Shown here one piece after another: positions 46,805-56,523 of a stretch of 64,000 bases of DNA. The notes under the pieces are model-generated. The model was not told the DNA's origin. It was given only the letters and a program-made list of their open reading frames with translations, and made no database searches. Made by a program: the position numbers and the translations under genes. Position 1 is the stretch's first letter. Every line of letters starts with the position of its first letter. Origin of the DNA: Nodosilinea sp. FACHB-131. Lineage in GTDB: Bacteria > Cyanobacteriota > Cyanobacteriia > Phormidesmidales > Phormidesmidaceae. Location of the stretch: NCBI RefSeq assembly GCF_014695395.1, contig NZ_JACJOF010000005.1, positions 62,001 to 126,000 on the forward strand, read 5' to 3'.

Positions 46805-47859
46805 AGCTGTTAGTTACTGGAGCGTCGGGATTTTTAGGCAAGTATGTGGTGGCTGAGGCGGTGCGGCAGGGCTACGCCGTTAAGGCGGTGGTGCGTCCCG
46901 CCACCGATGCCTCGAGTCTGGCCTGGGCTAACCACCCTGCAGTGGAGCTGGTGCGCCTTGACCTGCGTCAGGGCCGTGGCATTGCCGAAGCCCTCAGCAA
47001 CGTAGATTGCGTCATTCACATGGCGGCCGTAAAGGGCGGCGATTTCTACGATCGCTTTGCCGGCACCGTGCTCACCACCGAAAACCTGCTGGGAGCCATG
47101 ACCACCGCCGCTGTGAAAAAGCTGGTGGCCACTAGCACCTTCTCGGTGTACGACTACTTCACCCCCCCGGCCAATCGGGTAATCGACGAAGCCTTTCCCA
47201 TCGAGTCTGAACCCGAGTATCGCGACGCCTACGCCCAAACCAAGCTGATTCAAGAAGACATGATGCGCGAGTGGGGCGACACCAATGACGCTACCGTCAT
47301 CTTGATTCGCCCCGGCATGATCTACGGCCGCGAAGCGCTGTGGAACGCCTGCCACGGGGCGGACTTTGGCTCCAAATGGCTCTTGATTGGCCCCAATGCC
47401 CTAATTCCGGTCACCTATGTCGAAAACTGTGCCGAAGCCATTGTGCTGTCGGTGGGCAGCGCTGCCGCCGCTGGCGAAGTGATCAACGTAGTAGACGACA
47501 ATTTGCCCACCCGCCGCCAGTTCACTAAAGCCCTGGTGAAGCGTACCGAGAACCCACCCCAGGTCATTCCGCTGCCCTGGGGCATGATGCGCGGCGTTTC
47601 CAGTTTGGCCTGGTTTGTGAACCAGCAATTGCTCCAGGGCAAGGCGCGCCTGCCAGGTCTGCTGATTCCCGCTAGCCTGGATGCGCGACTAAAGCCCTTT
47701 CGTTACACCAACGCCAAGGCTAAGACAACGCTAAACTGGACCCCTCGCTATACCCTGGAGACCGCCCTCGATCGCAGCGTCAGCGACCAATGCCTGCTGA
47801 GCGATATGCTGGCCAAAGCCCCCGCCAATCCTACCCTAGAGCCTGTAGCCCAGGGCTAG
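46801..47859 (+). CDS. NAD-dependent epimerase/dehydratase (extended SDR)
   Basis: The 352-residue protein has the Rossmann motif VTGASGFLGKYVV, the DLRQGRG strand end and VIHMAAVKGG. The catalytic Ser/Tyr/Lys set is STFSVYDY and YAQTKLIQE. The C-terminal half binds the substrate. The exact sugar is unknown. The gene is coupled to the Gfo/Idh gene by a 4-nt overlap and ends in a strong terminator. Confidence 0.92.
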   Translation: MKLLVTGASGFLGKYVVAEAVRQGYAVKAVVRPATDASSLAWANHPAVELVRLDLRQGRGIAEALSNVDCVIHMAAVKGGDFYDRFAGTVLTTENLLGAMTTAAVKKLVATSTFSVYDYFTPPANRVIDEAFPIESEPEYRDAYAQTKLIQEDMMREWGDTNDATVILIRPGMIYGREALWNACHGADFGSKWLLIGPNALIPVTYVENCAEAIVLSVGSAAAAGEVINVVDDNLPTRRQFTKALVKRTENPPQVIPLPWGMMRGVSSLAWFVNQQLLQGKARLPGLLIPASLDARLKPFRYTNAKAKTTLNWTPRYTLETALDRSVSDQCLLSDMLAKAPANPTLEPVAQG

Positions 47860-47882
47860 AGGGTAGTAAGCGTTAGGACTCA

Positions 47883-47920
47883 AAAGACGGTGCCGCTGGA
47901 ACTGGCGGCACGGTCTTTTT
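47883..47920 (+). terminator. Rho-independent terminator after the epimerase gene
   Basis: AAAGACGGTGCCGC (47884-47897) pairs with GCGGCACGGTCTTT (13 of 14 positions) around a 6-7-nt loop, and TTTTT follows directly. It lies 24 nt after the stop codon. Confidence 0.93.
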
Positions 47921-48005
47921 GATGGAAAAACAAATTTATCGGTTAGAAAACTCAGTCCGTCGCCACAATAAGAAAGTGATGTTGTAACGGTGGATAGCTG
48001 GCGCT

Positions 48006-49217
48006 ATGGAAATTGAGCACATTCTCGCGAAGGCCCTAGCCGGGGGCGATATTTCCCCGACTGAGGGCGTAGCGCTCTTGCAGCAGCAAGATCCAGCGGC
48101 CCGAGAGGCCATTCGCCGCACCGCAGATACCCTGCGCCAGCAGCAGGTGGGGGAGACCGTCACCTACGTGGTCAACCGCAACATCAACTTCACCAATATC
48201 TGTGAACAGCACTGTAGCTTCTGCGCCTTTCGTCGCGATGCTGAAGAGGCAGGGGCCTACTGGCTCGATGTTGCCCCCATGGTCGAAAAAGCCACCGAGG
48301 CGATCGCCTTGGGAGCCACGGAGATTTGTATGCAGGGCGGGTTGAACCCCGACGCCAAAATCAACGGCCGCTCCCTGAACTACTACCTGAAGCTGGTGGA
48401 CACCATTAAGGGGTCATTCCCCGCTCTGCATCTGCATGCGTTCTCGCCCCAGGAGGTGCAGTTCATCGCTCGGCAGGACGGGATGAGCTATCGCGAGGTG
48501 CTGCTGGCCCTCAAAGATGCCGGGGTGGGTTCGCTGCCGGGTACGGCGGCGGAGGTGCTTGACGACGACGTGCGGCGGGTGCTGTGCCCCGAGAAAATTG
48601 ACAGCGCCACCTGGCTGGAGATTGTGGGGCTGGCCCACGAGATCGGCTTGCCCACCACCAGCACCATGCTCTCGAGCCACATTGAAACCCCTGCTCAGCA
48701 AATTACCCACCTGGAAAAGCTGCGTCAACTCCAGCGCCAATCCCAAGAGGCAGGCTACTCTGCGGCGATCACTGAATTTATCGTGCTGCCGTTTGTGGGG
48801 CAGGAGGCCCCCAAGCCCCTGCGCCGTCGGGTGGGACGTGACCAGCCGGTGCTAGCTGATGCGCTGCTGCTGATGGCAGTAGCGCGCATTTATCTGGGCA
48901 ACTGGATTGTCAACCATCAGCCCAGCTGGGTGAAACTGGGGCTGAGTGGCGCAACCGAAGCGCTAACCTGGGGCTGCAACGACATCGGCGGCACCCTGAT
49001 GGAGGAGCACATCACCACCATGGCCGGGGCCCAGGGGGGAACTTGTATGACGGTGGCGGAGCTGCGGGGGGCGATCGCTAGCCTAGGCCGCCCGGCCCGT
49101 CAGCGCGACACCCTCTACGGAGTTGTCGACGGGCCTGGGGAAACGCTATCGACCTCAGCATCGGCTGGAAACACCGCCTCAGCCCGACAGTCGCGCAGCC
49201 AAAGCCTCACCGCCTGA
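48006..49217 (+). CDS. cofH: FO synthase subunit 2 (radical SAM)
   Basis: CofH joins a tyrosine-derived group to the flavin precursor to make the deazaflavin FO, used by DNA photolyases in cyanobacteria. The 403-residue protein has the radical-SAM cysteines Cys66, Cys70 and Cys73 in [12 protein letters not shown], preceded by NRNINFTN, and the [14 protein letters not shown] motif. The C-terminal tail (about residues 375-403) is Ser/Thr/Ala-rich and overlaps the antiparallel neighbour by 103 bp. The CofG partner is not in this window. Confidence 0.94.
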   Translation: MEIEHILAKALAGGDISPTEGVALLQQQDPAAREAIRRTADTLRQQQVGETVTYVVNRNINFTNICEQHCSFCAFRRDAEEAGAYWLDVAPMVEKATEAIALGATEICMQGGLNPDAKINGRSLNYYLKLVDTIKGSFPALHLHAFSPQEVQFIARQDGMSYREVLLALKDAGVGSLPGTAAEVLDDDVRRVLCPEKIDSATWLEIVGLAHEIGLPTTSTMLSSHIETPAQQITHLEKLRQLQRQSQEAGYSAAITEFIVLPFVGQEAPKPLRRRVGRDQPVLADALLLMAVARIYLGNWIVNHQPSWVKLGLSGATEALTWGCNDIGGTLMEEHITTMAGAQGGTCMTVAELRGAIASLGRPARQRDTLYGVVDGPGETLSTSASAGNTASARQSRSQSLTA

Positions 49218-49786
49218 CCCACTATGCCGTCGCTGCTCTCCTGGGGTGGGGTGGGGGGGCGACTGCTGGAGCCTAAGGAGCCACTGCTTGGGTAAGGAGC
49301 CAGGCTAGAAAACAGCAGGGCCATGTGCCAACCGTCCTGGGTAGGGGCGAGAAATAACCAGTGGTGATGTTGCAAGGATGTCGGCCGCCCTTGCCAGTAC
49401 TGCCGCTCTAGGGTGGTAAAAAACACCTGCTGCAAGTCTGCGTCGGGTTCGCGATCGCTGGCAGCCCCGTCGGGAAGTAGCTGGGACAGGTCTAGGGGGG
49501 TGAAGTCAGGGGCGCTGGCCACCAAGATAGTGGTTACGGGTTGGATGGGATTGGTGGATAGATCTAGGTTGCGGCTAGACACTCGGTTGGCGTAACTGGG
49601 CAGGTCGGCCAAGAGCTGAGTGGCGAGCACCTGGGGGTCGCTCGGGCAGGGTGCGGCGGGTCGGAGATAGTTGGCCTCAGGCTCAGGCAGCTCTTGAGCT
49701 TGAAGGTCTCCACCCAGCGCCAGCAGCAGTACGGTGCCCGCGGCCAGCGCCGCTTGGCGGACTAGGGGGCGATCGCAGTAGAACAT
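49115..49786 (-). CDS. Predicted exported protein of unknown function
   Basis: The 223-residue protein has a signal peptide (hydrophobic about residues 12-28, cleavage probably after LQAQ). The mature part contains two Cys (APCPSD, LRDCRAE), [12 protein letters not shown] and [18 protein letters not shown] low-complexity Ser/Pro tail follows. Its 3' end overlaps cofH (antiparallel, 103 bp) and its 5' end overlaps pyrF by 25 nt. The compact overlaps support that it is real. I cannot name a family. Confidence 0.75.
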   Translation of the reverse strand: MFYCDRPLVRQAALAAGTVLLLALGGDLQAQELPEPEANYLRPAAPCPSDPQVLATQLLADLPSYANRVSSRNLDLSTNPIQPVTTILVASAPDFTPLDLSQLLPDGAASDREPDADLQQVFFTTLERQYWQGRPTSLQHHHWLFLAPTQDGWHMALLFSSLAPYPSSGSLGSSSRPPTPPQESSDGIVGQAVRLWLRDCRAEAVFPADAEVDSVSPGPSTTP

Positions 49787-50487
49787 TCTTCGCAGATGCG
49801 CGCAAAGGCGGTGGCAGGGTCGGGGTCAGCGGTAATCGGGCGACCAATCACCAGGTAGGTGGCCCCAGCATTGAGGGCTTGCACGGGGGTCATCGTGCGG
49901 CGCTGATCTTGGCTGCTGGCCCAGGTGGGGCGCACACCAGGGCATACCAGGGCAAAGTCGGCAGGCAAAAACCGCCGCAGCTGGCTGGCTTCCTGGGGCG
50001 AGCAGACTACGCCTCCCAGGCCACTGTCTCTAGCGAGTAGAGCCATTTGCAGCGCGTAGCTATTCGAGTCAAGGGGAATTTTTAGCTCAACGGCCAGGGT
50101 TTGAGGATCAATGCTAGTCAGTAGGGTAACAGCCAGCACCAGGGGCGGCTTTAGGCCAACGGCCTCGGCTCCAGCGATCGCGGCTTGCTGAGCGGCCTCC
50201 ATCGCCTCCTGGCCCGCCGCTGCATGGATGGTCAGCAGGTCGGCTCCATAGCGCCCCGCCGCTGCACAGGCTCCGGCCATGGTGTTGGGAATATCGTGAA
50301 ACTTGAGGTCGAGAAAAATGCGCTTTTGCCGCGCCTTCAGTTCCTCGATCAGGGCCGGCCCGCTGCTGACAAACAGCTCCAGACCCACCTTCCAAAAGCT
50401 TACCTGGGGCAAGGCATCCACCAGGGCCAGGGCGGCCGAGGCCGAGGGCAGGTCTAGGGGCACAATGATGCGCTGGTCAACGGTCAT
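49762..50487 (-). CDS. pyrF: Orotidine 5'-phosphate decarboxylase
   Basis: PyrF makes UMP from OMP, the last step of pyrimidine synthesis. The 241-residue protein has the active-site motif [12 protein letters not shown] with the catalytic Asp/Lys pair, the N-terminal [16 protein letters not shown] and the C-terminal [15 protein letters not shown] chose the ATG at 50487; a TTG two codons upstream is possible. It lies about 30 nt behind accB on the same strand and overlaps the next gene. Confidence 0.96.
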   Translation of the reverse strand: MTVDQRIIVPLDLPSASAALALVDALPQVSFWKVGLELFVSSGPALIEELKARQKRIFLDLKFHDIPNTMAGACAAAGRYGADLLTIHAAAGQEAMEAAQQAAIAGAEAVGLKPPLVLAVTLLTSIDPQTLAVELKIPLDSNSYALQMALLARDSGLGGVVCSPQEASQLRRFLPADFALVCPGVRPTWASSQDQRRTMTPVQALNAGATYLVIGRPITADPDPATAFARICEECSTAIAP

Positions 50488-50518
50488 GGGCAAGGGACCA
50501 GATGTACGGGGGCAAAAG

Positions 50519-51007
50519 CTAGACGGGGCGCACCAGCATTAAGGTTTGGCCAAACTCCACAGGCTGGGCATTTTCTACCAAAATCTCGACAATTTCGCCG
50601 CTGATCTCGGCCTCTAGCTCATTCATCAGCTTCATGGCTTCGATGATACAAACGGTCTGCCCGCTGCTGATGCGATCGCCCACCCCCACAAAGGCTGGTT
50701 CCTCTGGGGCAGGCGATCGGTAGAAGGTACCCACCATTGGGGAATTGATCGATAGCAGATCGCTGCCCTTGCCCGGTGGAACGACAGGAGGGACGGCGGG
50801 CAAGGCCGGCCCCGGCTCGGCTATCGGGGAGGGGCTAGGGGCCACGTCTACCCGAGGAGCGACAGGGGCCGGTGCAGCCACCGACACCATGGCCCCTGGC
50901 TTGCGCAGGGTGAGCTCAAAGTCTGCGCTCTTGAGGGTGAGCTCCACAATGTCGCTCTGGCTTAAGGCGGTAACTAACTCTCTTAGATCGGTGACGCTTA
51001 GTTCCAC
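50519..51007 (-). CDS. accB: Biotin carboxyl carrier protein of acetyl-CoA carboxylase
   Basis: The 162-residue protein has the N-terminal helical region of AccB, a Pro/Ala-rich linker (about residues 42-80) and the biotinyl domain with the attachment motif [15 protein letters not shown] (Lys in EAMKL). It carries the carboxyl group in the first step of fatty-acid synthesis. The start is a GTG (51007). efp lies upstream and pyrF downstream on the same strand; efp-accB adjacency is common in cyanobacteria. Confidence 0.97.
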   Translation of the reverse strand: MELSVTDLRELVTALSQSDIVELTLKSADFELTLRKPGAMVSVAAPAPVAPRVDVAPSPSPIAEPGPALPAVPPVVPPGKGSDLLSINSPMVGTFYRSPAPEEPAFVGVGDRISSGQTVCIIEAMKLMNELEAEISGEIVEILVENAQPVEFGQTLMLVRPV

Positions 51008-51099
51008 GGCGTGAGTCTCATACGGTCTTAATTAAGGGGGTAATGGGCCAGGCTTAGTCAGCGGCATGGGCCACCGGAGTCAAAGAGCCAGTAAAAATC

Positions 51100-51657
51100 C
51101 TACTCGCGACCTAGGTAGGCGTCAGTGCGGGTATCTACTTTAATGCGCTCGCCAATCGAAATAAACAGCGGCACCATCACCTGAGCGCCGGTTTCGAGAA
51201 TAGCGGGCTTGGTGCCCCCGGTGGCGGTGTCGCCCTTCACGCCGGGGTCGGTTTGGGTAACCTCAAGCACGATGGAGTTGGGCAGCTCAACCTCCAAGAT
51301 TTGACCATTCCAGCTGACGACGCTGACGCTCATCTCTTCCTTGAGATACTTCACCTGAGGGCCAATTTCGCTGGTGGTGAGGCGAACTTCCTCGTAGGTT
51401 TCCATGTCCATAAACACCAGGTCTTCGCCATCGCGGTAGGTGTGCTGCATGTCTCTCTTTTCGATCACCGCCTGGGGCACAGTTTCACCAGCCCGAAAGG
51501 TTTTTTCAACGGTGTTACCGCCTTTGACATTCTTAAGCTTGGTGCGCACGAAGGCAGACCCCTTGCCGGGTTTGACGTGGAGAAACTCGACTACGCGCCA
51601 GACGGAGCCGTCTAGCTCAATGGAGGTACCGGTGCGAAAATCGTTGCTGGAAATCAT
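51100..51657 (-). CDS. efp: Translation elongation factor P
   Basis: EF-P relieves ribosome stalling at polyproline. The 185-residue protein begins [16 protein letters not shown]. It carries the tip motif [15 protein letters not shown], in which the modifiable residue is Lys in PGKG, and has the three beta domains with the C-terminal [18 protein letters not shown] chose the ATG at 51657, which gives the standard length. A TTG at 51693 would add 12 residues without family support. Confidence 0.97.
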   Translation of the reverse strand: MISSNDFRTGTSIELDGSVWRVVEFLHVKPGKGSAFVRTKLKNVKGGNTVEKTFRAGETVPQAVIEKRDMQHTYRDGEDLVFMDMETYEEVRLTTSEIGPQVKYLKEEMSVSVVSWNGQILEVELPNSIVLEVTQTDPGVKGDTATGGTKPAILETGAQVMVPLFISIGERIKVDTRTDAYLGRE

Positions 51658-51886
51658 GGCGCTGGCTACGGGGACAGTCGTTAAGTTTGGCAATTCATTT
51701 TACCCCCCTGCGGCCATTTCCCGCAGGATTTACCCTAACCAGCAAAGACTCAGTGTTGCTGCCGCTGTCGCCTGAACTGGGGATCGCGGGCTTGAGTGAC
51801 AGCCTAGGGGCCGCCAGAGTATGACAAGATTGTTAAGGGCGCAGTGCGCCTATGGTGAACGGCCGCCTGGGGCGGAGCAAGGAGTT

Positions 51887-53029
51887 ATGGCCAAGGATAT
51901 GCGTGCGATGAATCAACGGCAGAGTTTGGGCTGGGCCACCCTGGTGCGGCTGGGATGGGGGTTAGCGATAGCGGCAGGGGTGTGGCTGGGCTCCCTGTCC
52001 CCGGCCCTGGCGTTGCCCGCCGGGCCGCTAGTGGCCTACCTGCCACCGGGCAATGCCATTACCGACGGTCGTGCCCTGCTGCGCTACTCGCTACCCATTG
52101 ACAACGCCGACATTCGCACAGTGCAGGCTAATCTAGAGGGTCTGTCGGAGTGGCTGCGGAGCAAGCGCTGGGGGCCGATGGCCAAAGACCTGACCAAGCT
52201 GGAGCGGGTGTTGATGCGCGGCCGCGAAGCGATGCTGGCGGCAGTGCCCGACGGCAAGCGGGCGGCCGCCATTTCTTACCTCGACGATATTCAGGCTCAG
52301 CTAGTGCCCCTCAAAGAGGCGGTGGAGCAGCGCGATCGCTCTACCGTGCAGGACAAGCGATCGGCCATGCTCGACGACGTCAGCCGCATTGAAGAGCTGA
52401 TGGTGAAGGCCTTTCCCTTTGAGGTGCCGGAGAAGTACAGCAATCTGCCCCAGCTCAAGGGGCGTGCCACGGTAGAAATTACCACCAACAAAGGCACTAT
52501 GCAGGCGGTGATCGACGGCTACAGCGCTCCGGTCACCGGCGGCAATTTTGTCGATCTGGTGCAGCGAGGCTTTTACGACGGCATGGAGTTTACCCGTGCC
52601 GAAGACAACTACGTGCTACAAACCGGCGATCCCGATGGCCCTGAGGAGGGCTTTGTTGACCCCAAAACCAAGACCTACCGGGCGATCCCGCTAGAAATTT
52701 TGGTGAAGGGGGATGACGCGCCGGTCTATGGCAACACCTTAGAGGAACTGGGCCGCTTTTTAGACGCGCCAGTGCTGCCCTTCTCGGCCTTTGGCACCTT
52801 GGGCATGGCCCGCCCCAACACTGACCCCAACGGCGCGTCATCGCAGTTTTTCTTCTTTTTGTTCGAGCCGGAGATGACCCCAGCGGGCCTCAACCTGCTC
52901 GACGGCCGCTACTCGGTATTTGGCTACGTGGTGGAGAACAAAGAGGCGCTCGACCAGATGACCCAGGGCGATCGCATTGAGTCGATTCGGGTGGTGTCTG
53001 GGGCTGAAAATCTAGTACAGCCTTCCTAG
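51887..53029 (+). CDS. Cyclophilin-type peptidyl-prolyl isomerase, CYP38/TLP40 type
   Basis: The protein has a signal peptide (hydrophobic about residues 20-42, ending PALALP). A helical N-terminal domain (about 60-180, with EGLSEWLRSKRWGPMAKDL) and a degenerate cyclophilin domain (from about 195; GNFVDLVQRGFYDGMEF, SSQFFFFLFEPEM) follow. The plant homologue CYP38 is lumenal and helps assemble photosystem II; I infer the same location. I chose the ATG at 51887, just after AAGGAG. The ATGs at 51821, 51899 and 51908 are alternatives. Confidence 0.9.
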   Translation: MAKDMRAMNQRQSLGWATLVRLGWGLAIAAGVWLGSLSPALALPAGPLVAYLPPGNAITDGRALLRYSLPIDNADIRTVQANLEGLSEWLRSKRWGPMAKDLTKLERVLMRGREAMLAAVPDGKRAAAISYLDDIQAQLVPLKEAVEQRDRSTVQDKRSAMLDDVSRIEELMVKAFPFEVPEKYSNLPQLKGRATVEITTNKGTMQAVIDGYSAPVTGGNFVDLVQRGFYDGMEFTRAEDNYVLQTGDPDGPEEGFVDPKTKTYRAIPLEILVKGDDAPVYGNTLEELGRFLDAPVLPFSAFGTLGMARPNTDPNGASSQFFFFLFEPEMTPAGLNLLDGRYSVFGYVVENKEALDQMTQGDRIESIRVVSGAENLVQPS

Positions 53030-53039
53030 GGGGGTGTGG

Positions 53040-53104
53040 TTCAAGGTTTAGGGTCTAGGGTTTAGGGTTTGGCCTTAGACCTTGAGCCCAGAACCTTAAA
53101 CCCC
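53040..53104. repeat. Inverted repeat, TTTAGGG family
   Basis: TTCAAGGTTTAGGGTCTAGG plus further GGGTTTA units face GACCTTGAGCCC and AACCTTAAACC on the right, forming an imperfect stem. It lies between two plus-strand genes and belongs to the same family as 19386-19453. Confidence 0.75.
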
Positions 53105-53139
53105 AACTTTAATCCCTGTGGCGATAGGCTGGGCTCACC

Positions 53140-54150
53140 ATGGAAAATCCGCAAACCATTGCTGAATTGGGGGAGTTGGGGCTGCTGAAGCGGCTGTTTC
53201 GCTACTGCCCGGGGGACGTGATTGGCGATGACGGGGCCGTGGTGGCCCTGCCGGCGGGACGGCATCTGGTGGTGACTACCGATGTGCTGGTGGAGGGGGT
53301 GCACTTTAGCGATCGCACCACCCCTGCCGCTGCCGTAGGCTGGCGAGCAGTAGCCGCCAACTTGTCAGATTTAGCGGCGATGGGCGCCACCCCTGAGGGC
53401 ATTACCGTGGGCCTCAGCCTGCCGGGGCACACGTCCCTGGCGTGGGTAGAGGAGCTTTACCAGGGGATGGCCGACTGCCTAAACCGCTGGGGTGGGGTCG
53501 TGCTCGGTGGTGACCTGTGCCGGGCCAGCGCTGTGAGCGTGGCCATTACAGCCCTCGGCAGTGTCGCCCCCCAGCGAGCGCTGTACCGCAGTAAGGCTCA
53601 GCCAGGGCAGGCCATTGTGGTGACTGACTCCCACGGCCTGTCGCGGGCGGGGCTAGAGCTACTGCTGCATCCCGAGCAGGGGGCTGGGGTAGCCCAGGCC
53701 GATCGCGATCGCTGGATTGCGGCCCACCAAAAACCCCAGCCGAGGCTGGATGCGATCGCCGCCCTCTGGCAGGTGTTGGGAACAGGCGCAGACGCCCGAG
53801 CGATCGCCGTCATGGACTCCAGCGATGGCCTGGCCAACGCGGTGCTGCACCTGTGTCAGGCCAGCGGGGTCGGGGCCATTCTGCGGGAGCGCGATCTGCC
53901 CCTTGATGAGGCGTTGGTAAATTGGGTGGGGCGATCGCAGGCCCTTGACTGGTACCTCTACGGCGGCGAAGACTTTGAGCTGGTGCTGTGTTTGCCCAGG
54001 CCCCAGGCCGAGGCCTTGCGGGCAGCCCTGGGGAATAGCTGTGCGATCGTGGGTGAGACGACGGTGGCGGCAGGGGTTGAGCTATGGCTTAGCGACCGGG
54101 CTACCCCTGAAGTGCTCAGCTTTAATCAAGGGTTTCAGCACTTTGGCTAA
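53140..54150 (+). CDS. thiL: Thiamine-monophosphate kinase
   Basis: ThiL phosphorylates thiamine monophosphate to the active diphosphate. The 336-residue protein has the metal/ATP motif IGDDGAVVALP, the strand VVTTDVLVEGVHF, NLSDLAAMGATP, GGDLCRA and AVMDSSDGLANAVLHL. The ending YLYGGEDFELVLCLP is typical. The start ATG is at 53140. The 5' neighbour is the cyclophilin gene, separated by a TTTAGGG-family repeat. Confidence 0.96.
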   Translation: MENPQTIAELGELGLLKRLFRYCPGDVIGDDGAVVALPAGRHLVVTTDVLVEGVHFSDRTTPAAAVGWRAVAANLSDLAAMGATPEGITVGLSLPGHTSLAWVEELYQGMADCLNRWGGVVLGGDLCRASAVSVAITALGSVAPQRALYRSKAQPGQAIVVTDSHGLSRAGLELLLHPEQGAGVAQADRDRWIAAHQKPQPRLDAIAALWQVLGTGADARAIAVMDSSDGLANAVLHLCQASGVGAILRERDLPLDEALVNWVGRSQALDWYLYGGEDFELVLCLPRPQAEALRAALGNSCAIVGETTVAAGVELWLSDRATPEVLSFNQGFQHFG

Positions 54151-54308
54151 CTGCTTTTCCAGCTCCATTGCGCCCACGCTGTTGCGCTCTAAATAATATT
54201 TTCAAGCTGTTGTGGCCCCAGCTATGTGAGGTTTAATTGGGGAATATCTAGCCTGTGGCCAGATGTTCCCCAATCCACGCCTTTGCTTGCCTGCTTTACC
54301 ATGACCCT

Positions 54309-55580
54309 ATGACCGCCAACGACCTAGAGGACCTGAGGCCCTTTTGCCGAGATGACGTTGCCTTTGAGCAGCTGAAACAGGTCTTGAAGCAGCGAGAGGC
54401 CAGCAGTGAACAGAGCAGGCTCGATGTGGCTCGTCAGACCCATCGCACTCAGGCCCTAGAGGCGCAGCGTCGGGCGGCAGAGGCGGCCAGTCAGGCTAAA
54501 AGCCGATTTTTGGCAATGATTAGCCATGAGCTGCGCACTCCGCTCAATTCTATTTTAGGCCTGTCGGCACTGCTGTCTCGGCAGGTGGTGGGCTCGCTTA
54601 ACCCTAAGCAGGCAGAATACCTCGACTATATTCACGGCAGCGGCGAACACCTGCTGGCCATCATCAGCGACATTCTCGATCTCTCCAAGGTGGAGGCAGG
54701 CCAAGAGCACCTGCGATTGTCGCAGGTGTCGCTGACAGAACTCTGTCAAGCTTGCCTAGCGATGATGCAGCCTCGCGCCGCCGAAAAGGGACTGGTGCTG
54801 ACCTACCAGTTGGCCGATCTAGGGATAACCACCTGCATTGCCGACGAGCGTCGCCTGCGGCAGATGCTGCTCAATCTGCTCACTAACGCCATTAAGTTTA
54901 CGGCCCAGGGGCAGGTTACTCTGACGGTGCATAGCCGCGAAGCCCTGGTGGAATTCAAGGTTGAGGACACGGGCATTGGTATCCCGGCGGACCAACTGGA
55001 GCAGATTTTTCAGCCGTTTACTCAGATCGATCGCGGCCTCGATCGGCAGTACGAGGGCGCTGGCCTGGGGCTAGCGCTCACTCGACAGCTAGCCCAGCTC
55101 CACGGTGGACATCTGCGGGTGACGTCGGTGGTGGGGCAGGGCAGTTGCTTTGTGCTCTCTCTACCCATGCACGGGCCAGAGGGTAGTTCACTTGCCGATG
55201 TGCGGGTGGTGCGGGCGGTGCCGGTAGGTACGGGCGGCCAGCGCCTGGTGGTAGTAGACACTGACCTTGATCACCACCGGGCGCTGATGGCCTACGTGAG
55301 GGCCTGCGGCTGGCAGGTCAGCGGCTGCCGCAGCTGGGCTGAGGTACACCAACACCTCAAAGAGCACCAGCCCCACCTGCTGCTCGTGGGCGATCGCGAA
55401 GCCTGCAATCCAGCTTTGGAGAACCATTTGCAGCAGCTGAAACCATCGCTGGTGCCTCAGCCCATCAAAGTGGTTATTCTGCTCCCGGAAGATGCAGCTG
55501 CTGGCGGCTCATACAGCGCCGACGCCTACATCGACCTGCCCTTAACTATTCCTAAACTCGAGCGCATGCTCTCCCTTTAG
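54309..55580 (+). CDS. Histidine kinase with a degenerate C-terminal receiver
   Basis: The 423-residue protein is soluble. A short N-terminal helical region leads to HisKA with His73 (ISHELRTPLNS), HATPase_c (LLTNAIKFTA, VEDTGIGIP, GAGLGLAL) and a C-terminal receiver-like domain. In that domain the DD pair is VVDTDLD, a possible acceptor Asp lies in LLLVGDREA, and the usual Lys-Pro is replaced by Leu-Pro (IDLPLT), so phosphorylation is doubtful. No sensor domain is visible. I chose the ATG at 54309; a GTG at 54255 adds 18 residues. It lies in the same orientation as thiL but with a 158-nt gap. Confidence 0.92.
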   Translation: MTANDLEDLRPFCRDDVAFEQLKQVLKQREASSEQSRLDVARQTHRTQALEAQRRAAEAASQAKSRFLAMISHELRTPLNSILGLSALLSRQVVGSLNPKQAEYLDYIHGSGEHLLAIISDILDLSKVEAGQEHLRLSQVSLTELCQACLAMMQPRAAEKGLVLTYQLADLGITTCIADERRLRQMLLNLLTNAIKFTAQGQVTLTVHSREALVEFKVEDTGIGIPADQLEQIFQPFTQIDRGLDRQYEGAGLGLALTRQLAQLHGGHLRVTSVVGQGSCFVLSLPMHGPEGSSLADVRVVRAVPVGTGGQRLVVVDTDLDHHRALMAYVRACGWQVSGCRSWAEVHQHLKEHQPHLLLVGDREACNPALENHLQQLKPSLVPQPIKVVILLPEDAAAGGSYSADAYIDLPLTIPKLERMLSL

Positions 55581-55866
55581 CGGTGGAGCGGTGGAGCCAC
55601 GACGGCTCTAGCACTGAGTTGAGCTGAGCCCGCGCGCGGGCAATGGCCGGGCGCAGGTTGGGGTGACCAGAATTCGATACACTAGGGGGAGAAAATTTGC
55701 TTAGAAGTTGTTTGAGAACCCTTGACGGGCTCATAGCTGGTACTTGCTAGCTGTGAGCTAGATTTTGGGATCGATCGGCTGTGCAAAGCCCCAGTCGCAT
55801 CAGCGATCGCTGTCAGACGAGCTTCTAGCAACTGTATGCAGGACAATAGGTTTAGGTTCACTTCCT

Positions 55867-56184
55867 ATGACTCCGGTTTTGCCCCAAGCAGTTTCCTCAG
55901 CCCCCGCCGCTGCCCCCGCAAAGACGCGTGAAACCACGCGCCAGACGTATCCCAACTACAAAATCATCGTGCTCAACGACGATTTCAATACGTTTCAGCA
56001 TGTGGCGGAATGCTTAATGAAATATATTCCGGGCATAGATGGCGATCGCGCCTGGGAGCTGACTAACCAGGTGCACCACGATGGTCAGGCGGTTGTATGG
56101 GTTGGCCCCCTAGAGCAAGCGGAGCTGTATCACACCCAGCTCACCCGCGCTGGCTTGACGATGGCCCCCCTTGAAAAAGCATAA
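55867..56184 (+). CDS. clpS: ClpS adaptor protein
   Basis: ClpS binds the N-domain of the Clp ATPase and presents N-end-rule substrates. The 105-residue protein has a flexible Pro/Ala-rich N-terminus (residues 1-30), then YKIIVLNDDFNTFQHVAECL. The acidic NDD motif there forms part of the substrate pocket. WELTNQVHHDGQAVVWVGPLEQAELYHTQL follows. I chose the ATG at 55867; a longer frame from 55765 has no family support. DUF2103 and trm1 follow on the same strand. Confidence 0.93.
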   Translation: MTPVLPQAVSSAPAAAPAKTRETTRQTYPNYKIIVLNDDFNTFQHVAECLMKYIPGIDGDRAWELTNQVHHDGQAVVWVGPLEQAELYHTQLTRAGLTMAPLEKA

Positions 56185-56223
56185 TCAAGTAGTCTTTCTT
56201 AAATCTTTCTTAAAACTACCCCA

Positions 56224-56523
56224 ATGACACAAGCCTCGGACGGTCGCCTAGTTTGGAACCACTCCACCCACTTGCCCGGGCTCATTCCCATTCTCGAACG
56301 GCTCCTAGAGCAGCCTGGCATTGGCACCGTCACCCCAGGGGTAATTGCAAACGTTAGAGCCCACTCCCCCGAGATGCGGGTAAAAGTGTCGGTACCTATT
56401 CGCGGCGGATTCAAGCTGATTGCCCGCAAGGGTAAGACGGTACAAGAGGTGTTTGTGCTTACAGAACTGGAGAAGCTGGCGTTAGAGGGCGCGATCGCTA
56501 AGGCTGTTGAGGCGGCGCGGTGA
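56224..56523 (+). CDS. DUF2103 family protein (predicted metal-binding)
   Basis: The 99-residue protein begins GRLVWNHSTHLPGLIPILERL, with the conserved His pair near residues 13 and 16. The segment GIGTVTPGVIANVRAHSPEMRVKVSVPIRGGFKLIARKG follows. Together these are the DUF2103 signature. The family is annotated as predicted metal-binding; the role is unknown. It overlaps trm1 by 4 nt (GTGA), so it may be linked to tRNA modification (inference). Confidence 0.9.
   Translation: MTQASDGRLVWNHSTHLPGLIPILERLLEQPGIGTVTPGVIANVRAHSPEMRVKVSVPIRGGFKLIARKGKTVQEVFVLTELEKLALEGAIAKAVEAAR

Noticed and set aside
55585-55866. Upstream extension of clpS and reverse open frame at 55552-55734
   Set aside because: The extension lacks any ClpS similarity, and the reverse frame overlaps the end of the kinase gene without its own signals.
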